A stretch of DNA of 64,000 nt from Dryocola clanedunensis (GTDB taxonomy: Bacteria; Pseudomonadota; Gammaproteobacteria; Enterobacterales; Enterobacteriaceae). This document shows positions 7,899 through 16,838 of this stretch, piece after piece. The stretch is taken from the NCBI RefSeq assembly GCF_025215155.1, contig NZ_JALHAM010000113.1; one strand, given 5' to 3'. The notes beneath the pieces were generated by a model. That model did not search any database. It worked only from the letters and a program-made list of their open reading frames with translations, and had not been told where the DNA came from. The position numbers and the translations under genes were made by a program. How positions within the stretch are numbered: the stretch's first letter is position 1; each line of letters opens with the position of its first letter.

Positions 7899-9710
7899 TT
7901 AAAATTTAATGCAGGTTGCGCCCTGCTCCGCGCCGGACAGCTGCTCACGCAGCGCGCCGAACAACTCACGGCCGGTGCCCACGCGTTCAGCGCTCAAATC
8001 AGGATGGAACGCCGTGCGTTTTGCCAGCTCTGCATCATTCACCAGCAGCGTCAGTTCACCCGTCTGCCCGTTCACGCGGATCATATCGCCTTCCTGAACC
8101 TTCGCCAGCAGGCCGCCGTCGTAGGCTTCCGGGGTGACATGGATAGCGGACGGCACTTTGCCAGATGCGCCAGAAAGTCGCCCGTCGGTGACCAATGCAA
8201 TTTTGAAACAGCGGTCCAATAATACCCCAAGTGGCGGCATAAGTTTATGTAATTCTGGCATACCGTTCGCTTTTGGTCCCTGATGGCGCACCACCACTAC
8301 GCAGTCTCTATCCAGCAGCCCGGCTTCGAAAGCGGGCAGCACGTCGTGCTGGCTTTCGAAAATAACCGCCGGAGCCTCGATGACCTGGTTCTCTACCGGC
8401 ACGGCAGAAGTTTTCATGACCGCGCGCCCCAGGTTACCGCTAAGGACTTTTGTCCCACCGTGTTTCGAGAATGGTTGGTCGAAGGTAGCGATAACGTCAT
8501 TATCCAGCGCGCTCAGCGCCCCTTCTCGCCAGGCGAGCTGGCCGTTATCCAGCCATGGTTCCATGGTGTAGTGGTGCAGACCGAAACCAGCTACGGTATT
8601 CACATCTTCGTGCAACAAACCACCTTTCAACAGCTCGCGGATAAGCACGGGTACGCCGCCCGCAGCCTGGAAGTGGTTGATGTCCGCCGGGCCGTTTGGA
8701 TACAGGCGAGCCAGCAACGGCACGACATCAGACAGATCGGAGAAGTCATCCCAGTTGATGATAATGCCCGCGGCGCGAGCCATGGCAACGAGGTGCATCG
8801 TGTGGTTAGTGGAGCCGCCGGTTGCCAACAGTGCAACGATGCCGTTGACCACAACCTTTTCGTCAATCATCTTGCCCAACGGCATCCATTCGTTGCCGTT
8901 GCCGGTAAGACGCGTCACCTGGCGCGCCGCCGCTGCGGTCAATTCCTGACGCAGCGGCGCATCAGGATGAACGAACGAAGAGCCGGGTAGCTGCATCCCC
9001 ATAAACTCGACAACCATCTGGTTGGTATTCGCGGTGCCATAGAAAGTACAGGTGCCTGGTGCATGATAGGACGCAGCTTCCGATTCCAGCAGCGCGTTGC
9101 GATCCAGTTTGCCCTCCGCATAGAGCTGGCGAATACGGACTTTCTCTTTATTGGCCAGGCCGCTCACCATCGGCCCTGAGGGAACAAACACCGCAGGCAG
9201 ATGACCGAACGACAATGCAGCCATGGTCAAACCCGGGACAATTTTGTCGCACACGCCAAGATACAGCGCGCCGTCGAACATATTATGGGACAGGCCGATA
9301 GCAGCAGACATGGCGATAACTTCGCGGCTCAACAGTGACAGCTCCATGCCGTCCTGCCCCTGGGTCACGCCGTCGCACATTGCCGGAACGCCGCCCGCAA
9401 CCTGACCTACCGCACCCACGGAGTGCAGAGCCTTGCGGATCTGGTCGGGATAGTTCTCGTAGGACTGATGTGCGGAGAGCATGTCGTTATAAGAGGTAAT
9501 CATCGCGATGTTGTTACGCAGCATGCTTTTCAGCGCGGCTTTGTCTTCAGGCTGGCAGGCGGCAAAACCATGGGCCAGATTGCCACACGCCAGCTCGGAG
9601 CGGTGAACCGTATTGCTCTTCGCTTTTTCGATGCGGGCAAGGTAGGCCTCGCGCGTCGCTTTAGAGCGTTCAATAATGCGTTTTGTTACGCGTAACATAT
9701 CAGGATTCAT
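7899..9710 (-). CDS. edd: 6-phosphogluconate dehydratase
   Basis: 603 residues, IlvD/Edd family. It dehydrates 6-phosphogluconate to KDPG using an iron-sulfur cluster. Cluster-region cysteines are visible in GGVPAMCDGVTQGQ and LGVCDKIVPG, and the family signature VTDGRLSGASGKVPSAIH is near the C-terminus. It sits between zwf and eda on the same strand. A GntR-type operator and a terminator hairpin lie in the 231-base gap from zwf, so it probably has its own gluconate-responsive control. Confidence 0.98.
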   Translation of the reverse strand: MNPDMLRVTKRIIERSKATREAYLARIEKAKSNTVHRSELACGNLAHGFAACQPEDKAALKSMLRNNIAMITSYNDMLSAHQSYENYPDQIRKALHSVGAVGQVAGGVPAMCDGVTQGQDGMELSLLSREVIAMSAAIGLSHNMFDGALYLGVCDKIVPGLTMAALSFGHLPAVFVPSGPMVSGLANKEKVRIRQLYAEGKLDRNALLESEAASYHAPGTCTFYGTANTNQMVVEFMGMQLPGSSFVHPDAPLRQELTAAAARQVTRLTGNGNEWMPLGKMIDEKVVVNGIVALLATGGSTNHTMHLVAMARAAGIIINWDDFSDLSDVVPLLARLYPNGPADINHFQAAGGVPVLIRELLKGGLLHEDVNTVAGFGLHHYTMEPWLDNGQLAWREGALSALDNDVIATFDQPFSKHGGTKVLSGNLGRAVMKTSAVPVENQVIEAPAVIFESQHDVLPAFEAGLLDRDCVVVVRHQGPKANGMPELHKLMPPLGVLLDRCFKIALVTDGRLSGASGKVPSAIHVTPEAYDGGLLAKVQEGDMIRVNGQTGELTLLVNDAELAKRTAFHPDLSAERVGTGRELFGALREQLSGAEQGATCIKF

Positions 9711-9833
9711 AGAGGTACCTCATAAAGTGGCTGCCGTCGCAGTATGCACGGAGGATTTTTCTGCGGTGGCTATATGCTTAAACCAGCCGCCCTCGGTGCT
9801 TCAGGGCAAGATCGCTTTCGCTAGTGTAAATAA

Positions 9834-9867
9834 AAAAGCCCTGCTGGTGAATCCAGTCAGGGCTTTT
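9834..9867 (-). terminator. Intrinsic terminator between zwf and edd
   Basis: AAAAGCCCTG (9834-9843) pairs perfectly with CAGGGCTTTT (9858-9867) around a 14-base loop that can itself pair partly (CTGG/CCAG). In the minus direction the stem ends in GGGCTTTTTTAT, a good U-tract. It could end zwf transcription or attenuate an edd leader. A HexR-like half site (TTGTAATTAAA at 9867-9877 on the minus strand) abuts it. Confidence 0.8.
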
Positions 9868-9902
9868 AATTACAAAAATCTCTACCCCGTATGAGGGAGA
9901 TC

Positions 9903-9918
9903 ATGTTACCGGTAAAAC
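9903..9918 (-). promoter_or_regulatory. GntR operator candidate upstream of edd
   Basis: ATGTTACCGGTAAAAC is close to the GntR operator (ATGTTACCGGTAACAT-like): the first 13 positions match and only the last three differ. It overlaps a 9-bp inverted repeat (CCGGTAAAA at 9909-9917 with TTTTACCGG at 9927-9935) just after the zwf stop. GntR control of edd-eda by gluconate is established in E. coli. Confidence 0.7.
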
Positions 9919-9941
9919 AAAGTCTATTTTACCGGGCAGGC

Positions 9942-11417
9942 TTACTCGAACTCGTTCCAGGAGTGGCCATCGCGGGTGATCATCGCAACGGAGGCTACCG
10001 GCCCCCAGGTGCCGGCCTGGTAAGGCTTAGGCGCGTCGTTATCCGCAGCCCAGGCTTCGGTGATGGAGTCCACCCATTTCCATGCCTCTTCCACTTCGTC
10101 ACGGCGGACGAACAGCGCCTGGATACCGCGCATGGTTTCCAGCAGCAGACGCTCGTAAGCGTCCGCCAGATGCGATTCGTTAAAGGTTTCTGAATAGCTC
10201 AGATCCAGTTTGGTGGTCTGCAGATTGTGCTTATGCTCCAGACCCGGAACTTTATTGAGGATCTGGATATCCACACCTTCATCCGGCTGTAAACGAATCG
10301 TCAGCTTGTTCTGCGGCAGATCCTGCCAGGAGTCCTTGAACAGGTTCAGCGCAGGGTTTTTAAAGTAAACCACAACCTCTGAACACTTGGTCGGCAGACG
10401 CTTACCGGTACGCAGATAGAACGGCACGCCCGCCCAGCGCCAGTTGTCGATATCCACACGGATGGCGACAAATGTTTCTGTGCAGCTGGCTTTATTCGCC
10501 CCCTCTTCCTCAAGGTAGCCCGGCACTTTTTTGCCCTGGGCAAAGCCTGCCGTGTACTGGCCGCGCACGGTTTTTTCACGCACGTTGCTGCGGTCAATGC
10601 GACGCAGGGATTGCAGGACCTTCACTTTCTCATCGCGGATATGATCGGCAGTGAGGTCAGAAGGGGGAGACATGGCAATCATGCACAGGATTTGCAGAAG
10701 GTGGTTCTGGATCATATCGCGCATCTGTCCGGCCTGGTCAAAGTAACCCCAGCGCCCTTCGATACCCACCTCTTCGGCGACGGTGATTTCCACGTGATCG
10801 ATGGTTTTGTTATCCCAGTTGTTGGCAAACAGGGAGTTAGCAAAACGCAGCGCCAGCAGGTTAAGGACCGTCTCTTTACCTAAATAGTGGTCGATGCGAT
10901 AGACCTGGCACTCTTCAAAGTACTCGCCAACCTGGTCATTGATTTCCTGAGAGGTGGCAAGAGAGGTGCCCAGCGGTTTTTCCATCACTACGCGTGCTGG
11001 CTTGGCGTTCAGCTTCGCTTTGCCCAGCCCCTTACAGATGGCGCCGAAAGTGCTCGGCGGCATGGCAAAATAGTTGATCGTGACGCGATTCTGTTGATCG
11101 AGCATTTTACCCAGCTTGCTGAAGGCGGCAGTATCGTTGACGTCCAGGTTGCAGAAATCGAGACGGCTGCTGAGCTTGTCCCACAGACTTTCGTCGATCT
11201 TCTCTTTCATGAACGTTTCGAGCGCTTCACGTACCACTTTGGTGTACGCCTCTTTGCTCCAGTCTGCACGGCCAACACCCAGAATGCGGGTATCTGCATG
11301 GATCTGACCAGCTTTTTCCAGCTGATACAGGGATGGCAGCAGTTTTCGACGCGCAAGGTCGCCTTTTGCACCGAAAATCACCAGGTCGCATGCCTGTGCT
11401 GTCTGCGTTACCGCCAT
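9942..11417 (-). CDS. zwf: Glucose-6-phosphate 1-dehydrogenase
   Basis: 491 residues, as in E. coli. It oxidises glucose-6-phosphate to 6-phosphogluconolactone with NADP+, the entry step shared by the pentose phosphate and Entner-Doudoroff routes. Dinucleotide-binding fold at the N-terminus (LVIFGAKGDLARRKLLPSL) and the substrate signature RIDHYLGKETV with the catalytic His region. A perfect HexR-type palindrome lies 41 bases upstream of the start, and hexR is divergent. Confidence 0.98.
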   Translation of the reverse strand: MAVTQTAQACDLVIFGAKGDLARRKLLPSLYQLEKAGQIHADTRILGVGRADWSKEAYTKVVREALETFMKEKIDESLWDKLSSRLDFCNLDVNDTAAFSKLGKMLDQQNRVTINYFAMPPSTFGAICKGLGKAKLNAKPARVVMEKPLGTSLATSQEINDQVGEYFEECQVYRIDHYLGKETVLNLLALRFANSLFANNWDNKTIDHVEITVAEEVGIEGRWGYFDQAGQMRDMIQNHLLQILCMIAMSPPSDLTADHIRDEKVKVLQSLRRIDRSNVREKTVRGQYTAGFAQGKKVPGYLEEEGANKASCTETFVAIRVDIDNWRWAGVPFYLRTGKRLPTKCSEVVVYFKNPALNLFKDSWQDLPQNKLTIRLQPDEGVDIQILNKVPGLEHKHNLQTTKLDLSYSETFNESHLADAYERLLLETMRGIQALFVRRDEVEEAWKWVDSITEAWAADNDAPKPYQAGTWGPVASVAMITRDGHSWNEFE

Positions 11418-11768
11418 GTTGTTCTCCTCGTTTCGGGTACCTGGTACCAGGTCACTCTTGTAATTAAATTACAAAGCAATGTAGCGCTTTTTAATTGTTA
11501 TCTAAACCATCCCAGGTTGTCCGATTGTGCTCAGGCGGAAATCCCCCCAACTGGCACCGCTCAGCGCGGACTTAACTGAAATTTTATGACGCTTATTTGT
11601 TCATTTTCATCATGACTAAAGTTAGAGGTCGATCATGTAATGAAAAAAAACAACAATCTCAATTCGATTTACCTGCCCTTAAGGGGTAAGGCGGGCGTAT
11701 ATTCTTGCTAAAACCTGTCGCGATTTCTCCACTGACTGAAATCGATAAAATCCATGGGCGCCTGTCAT
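11418..11768. other. Divergent zwf/hexR regulatory region
   Basis: The 351 bases between the two divergent starts hold the HexR palindrome at 11458-11474 near zwf and, near hexR, a half site TGTAAT at 11636-11641 followed by an A-run, possibly for autoregulation. E. coli zwf is also SoxS/MarA-activated; I could not identify that box with confidence. No open frame of note. Confidence 0.6.
11458..11474 (-). promoter_or_regulatory. HexR operator of zwf
   Basis: TTGTAATTAAATTACAA is a perfect 8+1+8 palindrome matching the known HexR motif (TGTAATWWWATTACA type). Its position in the zwf 5' region suggests repression relieved by the KDPG pool. Confidence 0.85.
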
Positions 11769-12644
11769 ATGAACATGCTGGAAAAAATCCAGACACAACT
11801 GGAACACCTTAGCAAATCAGAGCGTAAAGTAGCAGAAGTGATTCTCGCTACGCCGCAGGAAGCCATCCATTCAAGCATCGCTACCCTCGCCCGCCATGCT
11901 GACGTCAGCGAACCCACGGTCAACCGTTTTTGCCGTCGCCTGGAAACCAAGGGCTTCCCGGATTTTAAATTACATCTGGCACAAAGTCTGGCGAATGGAA
12001 CGCCTTATGTAAACCGGAATGTTGACGAGGATGACAATGTTGATTCCTACACCGGTAAAATCTTCGAATCCGCGATGGCCAGTCTCGACCAGGTCAGACA
12101 GTCTCTGGATATTGCCGCGGTTAATCGTGCTGTGGATTTACTGACCCAGGCAAAAAAAATCGCGTTCTTTGGGCTGGGCGCATCCGCGGCTGTCGCTCAT
12201 GACGCCATGAATAAATTTTTCCGCTTTAACGTGCCGGTGTTTTATTCCGATGACGTTGTCATGCAGCGAATGAGCTGCATGAACTGCAGTGCGGAGGATG
12301 TGATTGTCCTTATCTCCCACACCGGACGGACGAAAAATCTGGTCGAACTGGCGAGACTGGCCCGTGAAAATGATGCCATGGTGCTGGCGATTACCTCTGA
12401 GGGCTCCCCGCTGGCCCATGAGGCGACGCTGGCCCTTCTACTTGATGTCCCGGAAGATACAGATGTCTATATGCCGATGGTGTCGCGCCTGGCGCAGCTA
12501 ACGGTTATTGATGTGCTGGCGACGGGCTTCACGCTGCGCCGTGGCGCAAAATTCAGAGATAACTTGAAGCGAGTCAAAGAAGCGCTCAAGGAATCGCGTT
12601 TTGATAAAGAGGTTCTCGTCCCCGACGATAACCTGCAGATATAA
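11769..12644 (+). CDS. hexR: RpiR-family transcriptional regulator HexR
   Basis: 291 residues. N-terminal helix-turn-helix (SKSERKVAEVI to VSEPTVNRFCRRL) and C-terminal SIS sugar-phosphate-binding domain (IAFFGLGASAAVAHD to VLISHTGRTKNLVELA). HexR senses KDPG and controls zwf, edd-eda and other central carbon genes. The start at 11769 (MNMLEK) matches the E. coli protein; an in-frame ATG five codons earlier is less likely. It is divergent from zwf and upstream of pykA. Confidence 0.96.
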   Translation: MNMLEKIQTQLEHLSKSERKVAEVILATPQEAIHSSIATLARHADVSEPTVNRFCRRLETKGFPDFKLHLAQSLANGTPYVNRNVDEDDNVDSYTGKIFESAMASLDQVRQSLDIAAVNRAVDLLTQAKKIAFFGLGASAAVAHDAMNKFFRFNVPVFYSDDVVMQRMSCMNCSAEDVIVLISHTGRTKNLVELARLARENDAMVLAITSEGSPLAHEATLALLLDVPEDTDVYMPMVSRLAQLTVIDVLATGFTLRRGAKFRDNLKRVKEALKESRFDKEVLVPDDNLQI

Positions 12645-12776
12645 AGATTTTATAACAAAGCTGTAACTTTTCAGGTCATTCGGTTAAGTTGTCTTTTCGC
12701 GCTTTTTGGCGCCCCCCGACATACCGAGTTTTTTGTTCACGCAACACCAAAGTTGTTTCAGTCAACGGAGTAATAC

Positions 12777-14219
12777 ATGTCCAGACGGCTACGCAGAACC
12801 AAAATCGTTACCACCTTAGGCCCAGCAACAGACCGCGACAATAATCTGGAAAAGATTATTGCCGCCGGTGCCAACGTGGTACGCATGAACTTCTCCCACG
12901 GATCAGCTGAAGATCATCAGCTGCGGGCGGATAAAGTTCGTGAAATTGCCGCAAAAATGGGTCGTCATGTCGCTATTCTGGGCGATTTGCAGGGTCCAAA
13001 AATTCGTGTCTCCACCTTCAAAGAAGGCAAAGTCTTCCTCAATATTGGCGACAAGTTCCTGCTCGATGCCAACCTGGGTAAAGGTGAAGGCGATAAAGAG
13101 CGCGTTGGCATCGACTATAAAGGTCTGCCCGCCGACGTGGTCACCGGTGACATCCTGCTGCTGGATGATGGCCGCGTGCAGTTAAAAGTGCTGGAAGTTC
13201 AGGGCATGAAAGTGTTTACCGAAGTGACCGTCGGTGGCCCGCTTTCCAACAATAAAGGCATCAACAAACTCGGTGGTGGCCTCTCCGCAGAAGCGCTGAC
13301 CGAAAAAGACAAAGCCGATATCCTGACCGCAGCAAAAATTGGCGTCGACTATCTGGCCGTCTCCTTCCCACGCTGTGGTGAAGACCTGAACTATGCTCGT
13401 CGTCTGGCGCGTGACGCAGGCTGCGATGCAAAAATTGTCGCAAAAGTAGAGCGTGCGGAAGCCGTCTGCGACGAAGCGGCGATGGACGATGTGATTCTGG
13501 CCTCTGACGTTGTCATGGTGGCCCGCGGTGATCTGGGCGTTGAGATTGGCGACCCTGAGCTGGTTGGCATTCAGAAAACACTTATCCGCCGCGCGCGTAA
13601 GCTCAACCGTGCGGTGATCACCGCGACCCAGATGATGGAGTCGATGATCACCAACCCAATGCCAACCCGTGCAGAAGTTATGGACGTGGCGAACGCCGTG
13701 CTGGACGGCACCGATGCGGTCATGCTGTCAGCGGAAACCGCTGCGGGCCAGTACCCGGCTGAAACCGTGGCCGCCATGGCTCGCGTTTGCCTGGGTGCGG
13801 AAAAAATCCCAAGCATCAACGTTTCCAAACACCGTCTGGACGTGCAGTTCGACAACGTTGAAGAAGCGATAGCCATGTCGGCGATGTACGCGGCAAACCA
13901 CCTTAAAGGGGTTACCGCCATCATCACAATGACCGAATCTGGGCGCACCGCACTGATGACCTCCCGTATCAGCTCCGGCCTGCCAATTTTCGCTATGTCC
14001 CGCCATGAGCGCACGCTGAACCTGACCTCACTGTATCGTGGTGTCACGCCGGTACATTTTGACAGCGCAAGCGACGGCGTTGCCGCAGCCAGCGACGCGG
14101 TGAACCTGCTGCGTGATAAAGGCTATCTGATGTCCGGCGATCTGGTTATTGTCACCCAGGGTGATGTCATGAGCACCATCGGCACCACCAATACCACGCG
14201 TATTCTTTGCGTCGAGTAA
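12777..14219 (+). CDS. pykA: Pyruvate kinase II
   Basis: 480 residues. It converts phosphoenolpyruvate and ADP to pyruvate and ATP; PykA is the AMP-activated isozyme. Visible: N-terminal RRTKIVTTLGPATD, the substrate/metal site KIVAKVERAEAV with the catalytic Lys and VARGDLGVEIGD, and the signature TQMMESMITNPMPTRAE. The C-terminal domain lacks the PykF-type pattern, supporting PykA. A strong terminator follows. Confidence 0.97.
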   Translation: MSRRLRRTKIVTTLGPATDRDNNLEKIIAAGANVVRMNFSHGSAEDHQLRADKVREIAAKMGRHVAILGDLQGPKIRVSTFKEGKVFLNIGDKFLLDANLGKGEGDKERVGIDYKGLPADVVTGDILLLDDGRVQLKVLEVQGMKVFTEVTVGGPLSNNKGINKLGGGLSAEALTEKDKADILTAAKIGVDYLAVSFPRCGEDLNYARRLARDAGCDAKIVAKVERAEAVCDEAAMDDVILASDVVMVARGDLGVEIGDPELVGIQKTLIRRARKLNRAVITATQMMESMITNPMPTRAEVMDVANAVLDGTDAVMLSAETAAGQYPAETVAAMARVCLGAEKIPSINVSKHRLDVQFDNVEEAIAMSAMYAANHLKGVTAIITMTESGRTALMTSRISSGLPIFAMSRHERTLNLTSLYRGVTPVHFDSASDGVAAASDAVNLLRDKGYLMSGDLVIVTQGDVMSTIGTTNTTRILCVE

Positions 14220-14232
14220 CGAATTGTGTCGC

Positions 14233-14262
14233 AAAAAAAGGGGCCTTTCGGCCCCTTTCTTA
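14233..14262 (+). terminator. Intrinsic terminator of pykA
   Basis: GGGGCC (14240-14245), loop TTTC, GGCCCC (14250-14255), extended by AAA/TTT and followed by TTTCTTATTT. It starts 13 bases after the pykA stop. Confidence 0.92.
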
Positions 14263-14267
14263 TTTCT

Positions 14268-14377
14268 GGTTTTGTAGGGTGGATAAGCGAAAGCGCCATC
14301 CACCATCGATAGCTGCTGTGTCGGATGACTCTACGCTTATCCGGTCTACAAGAGATGTTTGTCATCCATTTAGAGAG
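14268..14377. repeat. REP-like palindromic element between pykA and lpxM
   Basis: About 110 bases built of GTAGGGTGGATAAGCG and its partial complement CGCCATCCACC, then TCGGATGACTCTACGCTTATCCGG. This is the enterobacterial REP/BIME pattern also found at 40029-40127 and 44938-45022. It is bounded by a 23-bp perfect direct repeat (see findings). Confidence 0.75.
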
Positions 14378-14392
14378 CTTTCGGCCCCTTTC

Positions 14393-15367
14393 TTATTTCT
14401 TAGGATAAAGCTCTTGACGCTTATAGGGTTGAATCTCTCCCTCTTTCCGCGTCTTCAGCAGCTTCAGTATCCAGGTGTACTGTTCCGGATTAGGGCGGAC
14501 AAAAATTTCCACCTCCTCGTTCATCCGACGCGCTATACGGTTGTCGTCAGCATCCGCTAAATCATCCATTGGCGGGCGGATAAAGATATCCAGCCGATGC
14601 GTTTTGCTGTTATAGACCGGGAAGAGCGGAACAACGCGCGCGCGACAGACCTTCATCAGGCGGCCAATAGCGGGCAGCGTCGCTTTATAGGTCGCAAAGA
14701 AATCCACGAACTCGCTGTGCTCCGCACCATGATCCTGGTCCGGGAGATAGTAGCCCCAGTAACCCTGACGCACTGAACTGATAAACGGTTTGATGCCGTC
14801 GTTGCGGGCGTGCAGCCGGCCACCAAAGCGGCGGCGAACGGTGTTCCACACATAATCAAAAAGGGGGTTGCCCTGATTATGGAACATTGCCGCCATTTTC
14901 TGCCCTTCTGAGGCCAGCAGCATGGCAGGAATATCCACGCCCCAGCCGTGCGGCACCAGGAAGATCACATTCTCCCCGTTGGCCTTCAGCTCATCGATAA
15001 TCTCTTTGCCGTGCCAGTCCACACGCTGCATGACTTTTTTCGGGTCGCGCAGCCCCAGCTCGGCCATCATCACCATCGCCTGAGGGGCGGTGGCAAACAT
15101 GTCGTCAATAAGCGCTTCGCGTTCCGCTTCCGGCATGTCAGGGAAGCAATAAAGCAAATTGATCTGTGCGCGGCGGCGCGCGCTTTTACCAAAGCGGCCG
15201 GCAATTCGCCCTGCTTTGCCCAGTAACGGGTCACGCAACGAAGGAGGCAGCAGCGCAAGCCCTGCAAAAGCACCGACGCCAAGCCAGGCTCCCCAGAAGC
15301 GCGGGTGCCAGAATGCTTTCTGAAACTCAGGAATGAATTCGCTGTGACTTTTTTTTGCTTTTTCCAT
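14393..15367 (-). CDS. lpxM: Lipid A biosynthesis (KDO)2-(lauroyl)-lipid IVA acyltransferase
   Basis: 324 residues. LpxM adds the last secondary acyl chain (myristate) to lipid A at the inner face of the inner membrane. The HX4D catalytic motif is H140-D145 in PHGWGVD; a hydrophobic N-terminal anchor (WGAWLGVGAFAGLALLPP) is present. The C-terminus (ILKLLKTRKEGEIQPYKRQ) is as in E. coli. Its stop codon lies inside the second copy of a 23-bp direct repeat derived from the pykA terminator. Confidence 0.96.
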   Translation of the reverse strand: MEKAKKSHSEFIPEFQKAFWHPRFWGAWLGVGAFAGLALLPPSLRDPLLGKAGRIAGRFGKSARRRAQINLLYCFPDMPEAEREALIDDMFATAPQAMVMMAELGLRDPKKVMQRVDWHGKEIIDELKANGENVIFLVPHGWGVDIPAMLLASEGQKMAAMFHNQGNPLFDYVWNTVRRRFGGRLHARNDGIKPFISSVRQGYWGYYLPDQDHGAEHSEFVDFFATYKATLPAIGRLMKVCRARVVPLFPVYNSKTHRLDIFIRPPMDDLADADDNRIARRMNEEVEIFVRPNPEQYTWILKLLKTRKEGEIQPYKRQELYPKK

Positions 15368-15444
15368 GCAGATTCTCAGTACGCATCAAATCATTGATGT
15401 ATGAATGTAGAAGTAGTTTAGCGGTGCAAGTGCCGCCAGACAAA

Positions 15445-15475
15445 AGAAAAAGCCGGTTACGCTGAACCGGCTTTC
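15445..15475 (-). terminator. Intrinsic terminator of mepM
   Basis: AAAGCCGGTT (15449-15458), six-base loop, AACCGGCTTT (15465-15474); in the minus direction it runs into TTTCTTTTG. It is 23 bases past the mepM stop. Confidence 0.88.
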
Positions 15476-15497
15476 ATATTATGCAAATCGAGAAGGG

Positions 15498-16823
15498 TTA
15501 ATCGAAACGCAGCTGCGGAGTCACTTCGCGTACCTGAGCCAGGTACTCACGACGATCTTTACCCGTTAACCCTTCTGTACGTGGCAGCTTCGCCGTCAGC
15601 GGATTAACCGCCTGCTTATTGATCCACACTTCATAGTGCAGATGCGGGCCAGTAGAACGCCCTGTGTTGCCAGAAAGCGCGACACGGTCACCGCGCTTCA
15701 CCTTCTGACCGGGTTTCACCAGCAGCTTTTTGAGGTGCATATAGCGAGTGGTGTAAGTACGGCCATGGCGGATTGCTACGAAATAGCCTGCCGCTCCACT
15801 ACGTTTCGCGACGACCACTTCACCATCGCCTACGGCCAGAACAGGCGTACCCTGCGGCATGGCGAAATCGACACCCTTATGCGGCGCTATACGTCCGGTT
15901 ACCGGATTTAGACGACGCGGGTTGAAGTTAGAGGAGATACGGAACTGCTTCACGGTAGGGAAACGCATAAAGCCTTTCGCAAGCCCTGAGCCGCTGCGGT
16001 CGTAAAATTTACCGTCTTCCGCGCGGATAGCGAAATAATCTTTGCCGCTGCTGCGCAGGCGTACACCCATCAGCTGGCTTTGTTCACGTTTACCATCCAG
16101 CATTTCGCGGGACATCAGCACCGAGAACTCATCGCCTTTTTTCAGCTTACGGAAGTCCATCTGCCACTGCATGGCTTTAATGACAGAGCTGATTTCAGCG
16201 CTGGTCAGGCCCGCATTTTTCGCACTGCTGACAAAGCTGCCGCCAACGGTGCCTTTCAGCACGCTGTTCACCCAGTCGCCCTGCTGCATTTCGCTGCTGA
16301 GCTTGAAGGTAGTGCCGGAACGGTCGTAGGTACGAGTTTCACGACGCGACATTTCCCAGGTCAGACGCTGCAGCTGGCCTTCATCGGTCAATGTCCAGGA
16401 GATTTGCTGGCCGATTTTCAGGTTACGCAGGTCTTTATCAACCGCCGCAAGCTGGCTGATTTCGCCCATGTCGATACCATACTGATTCAGAATGCTGCTC
16501 AGCGTATCGCCCGTGGAAACGACGTACTCATGCACGCCAGCTTCACCGGCGGTTTTGTCATCCAGTTCATCCTGTGGGATGGCGTCATCGTCACCATCAG
16601 GCGTGGCCTGATCGATAGGCTCACTGGCCTCCGGCAACAGTGAATGAATCTCACTTTTTTTCAGCTCGATGGTTTTAATGACGGGACTGGCTTCGGGGTG
16701 GTAGACATAGGGCCGCCAGACGGCGACCGCTAAAGTAAGAACTGTAAGCGACCCCAGCATAACGCGATGGGGTCGGGACAGATTATCAAACGCCAGAGCG
16801 ACAGAGCGGGCTATCTGTTGCAC
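15498..16823 (-). CDS. mepM: Murein DD-endopeptidase MepM
   Basis: 441 residues. N-terminal membrane anchor (VMLGSLTVLTLAVAVW), a LysM domain around residues 95-145 (EYVVSTGDTLSSILNQYG), an OapA-type middle region and a C-terminal M23 LytM domain with zinc ligands in HKGVDFAMPQGTP and the HLHYEVW motif. It cleaves D-Ala-mDAP cross-links to allow insertion of new peptidoglycan. It is 15 bases downstream of znuA on the same strand, as in E. coli. Confidence 0.96.
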   Translation of the reverse strand: MQQIARSVALAFDNLSRPHRVMLGSLTVLTLAVAVWRPYVYHPEASPVIKTIELKKSEIHSLLPEASEPIDQATPDGDDDAIPQDELDDKTAGEAGVHEYVVSTGDTLSSILNQYGIDMGEISQLAAVDKDLRNLKIGQQISWTLTDEGQLQRLTWEMSRRETRTYDRSGTTFKLSSEMQQGDWVNSVLKGTVGGSFVSSAKNAGLTSAEISSVIKAMQWQMDFRKLKKGDEFSVLMSREMLDGKREQSQLMGVRLRSSGKDYFAIRAEDGKFYDRSGSGLAKGFMRFPTVKQFRISSNFNPRRLNPVTGRIAPHKGVDFAMPQGTPVLAVGDGEVVVAKRSGAAGYFVAIRHGRTYTTRYMHLKKLLVKPGQKVKRGDRVALSGNTGRSTGPHLHYEVWINKQAVNPLTAKLPRTEGLTGKDRREYLAQVREVTPQLRFD

Positions 16824-16838
16824 GTATTCACTTCCTCG

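Noticed and set aside
8283..8990. A 235-codon plus-strand frame opposite edd
   Set aside because: Shadow of edd; no start context or family similarity.
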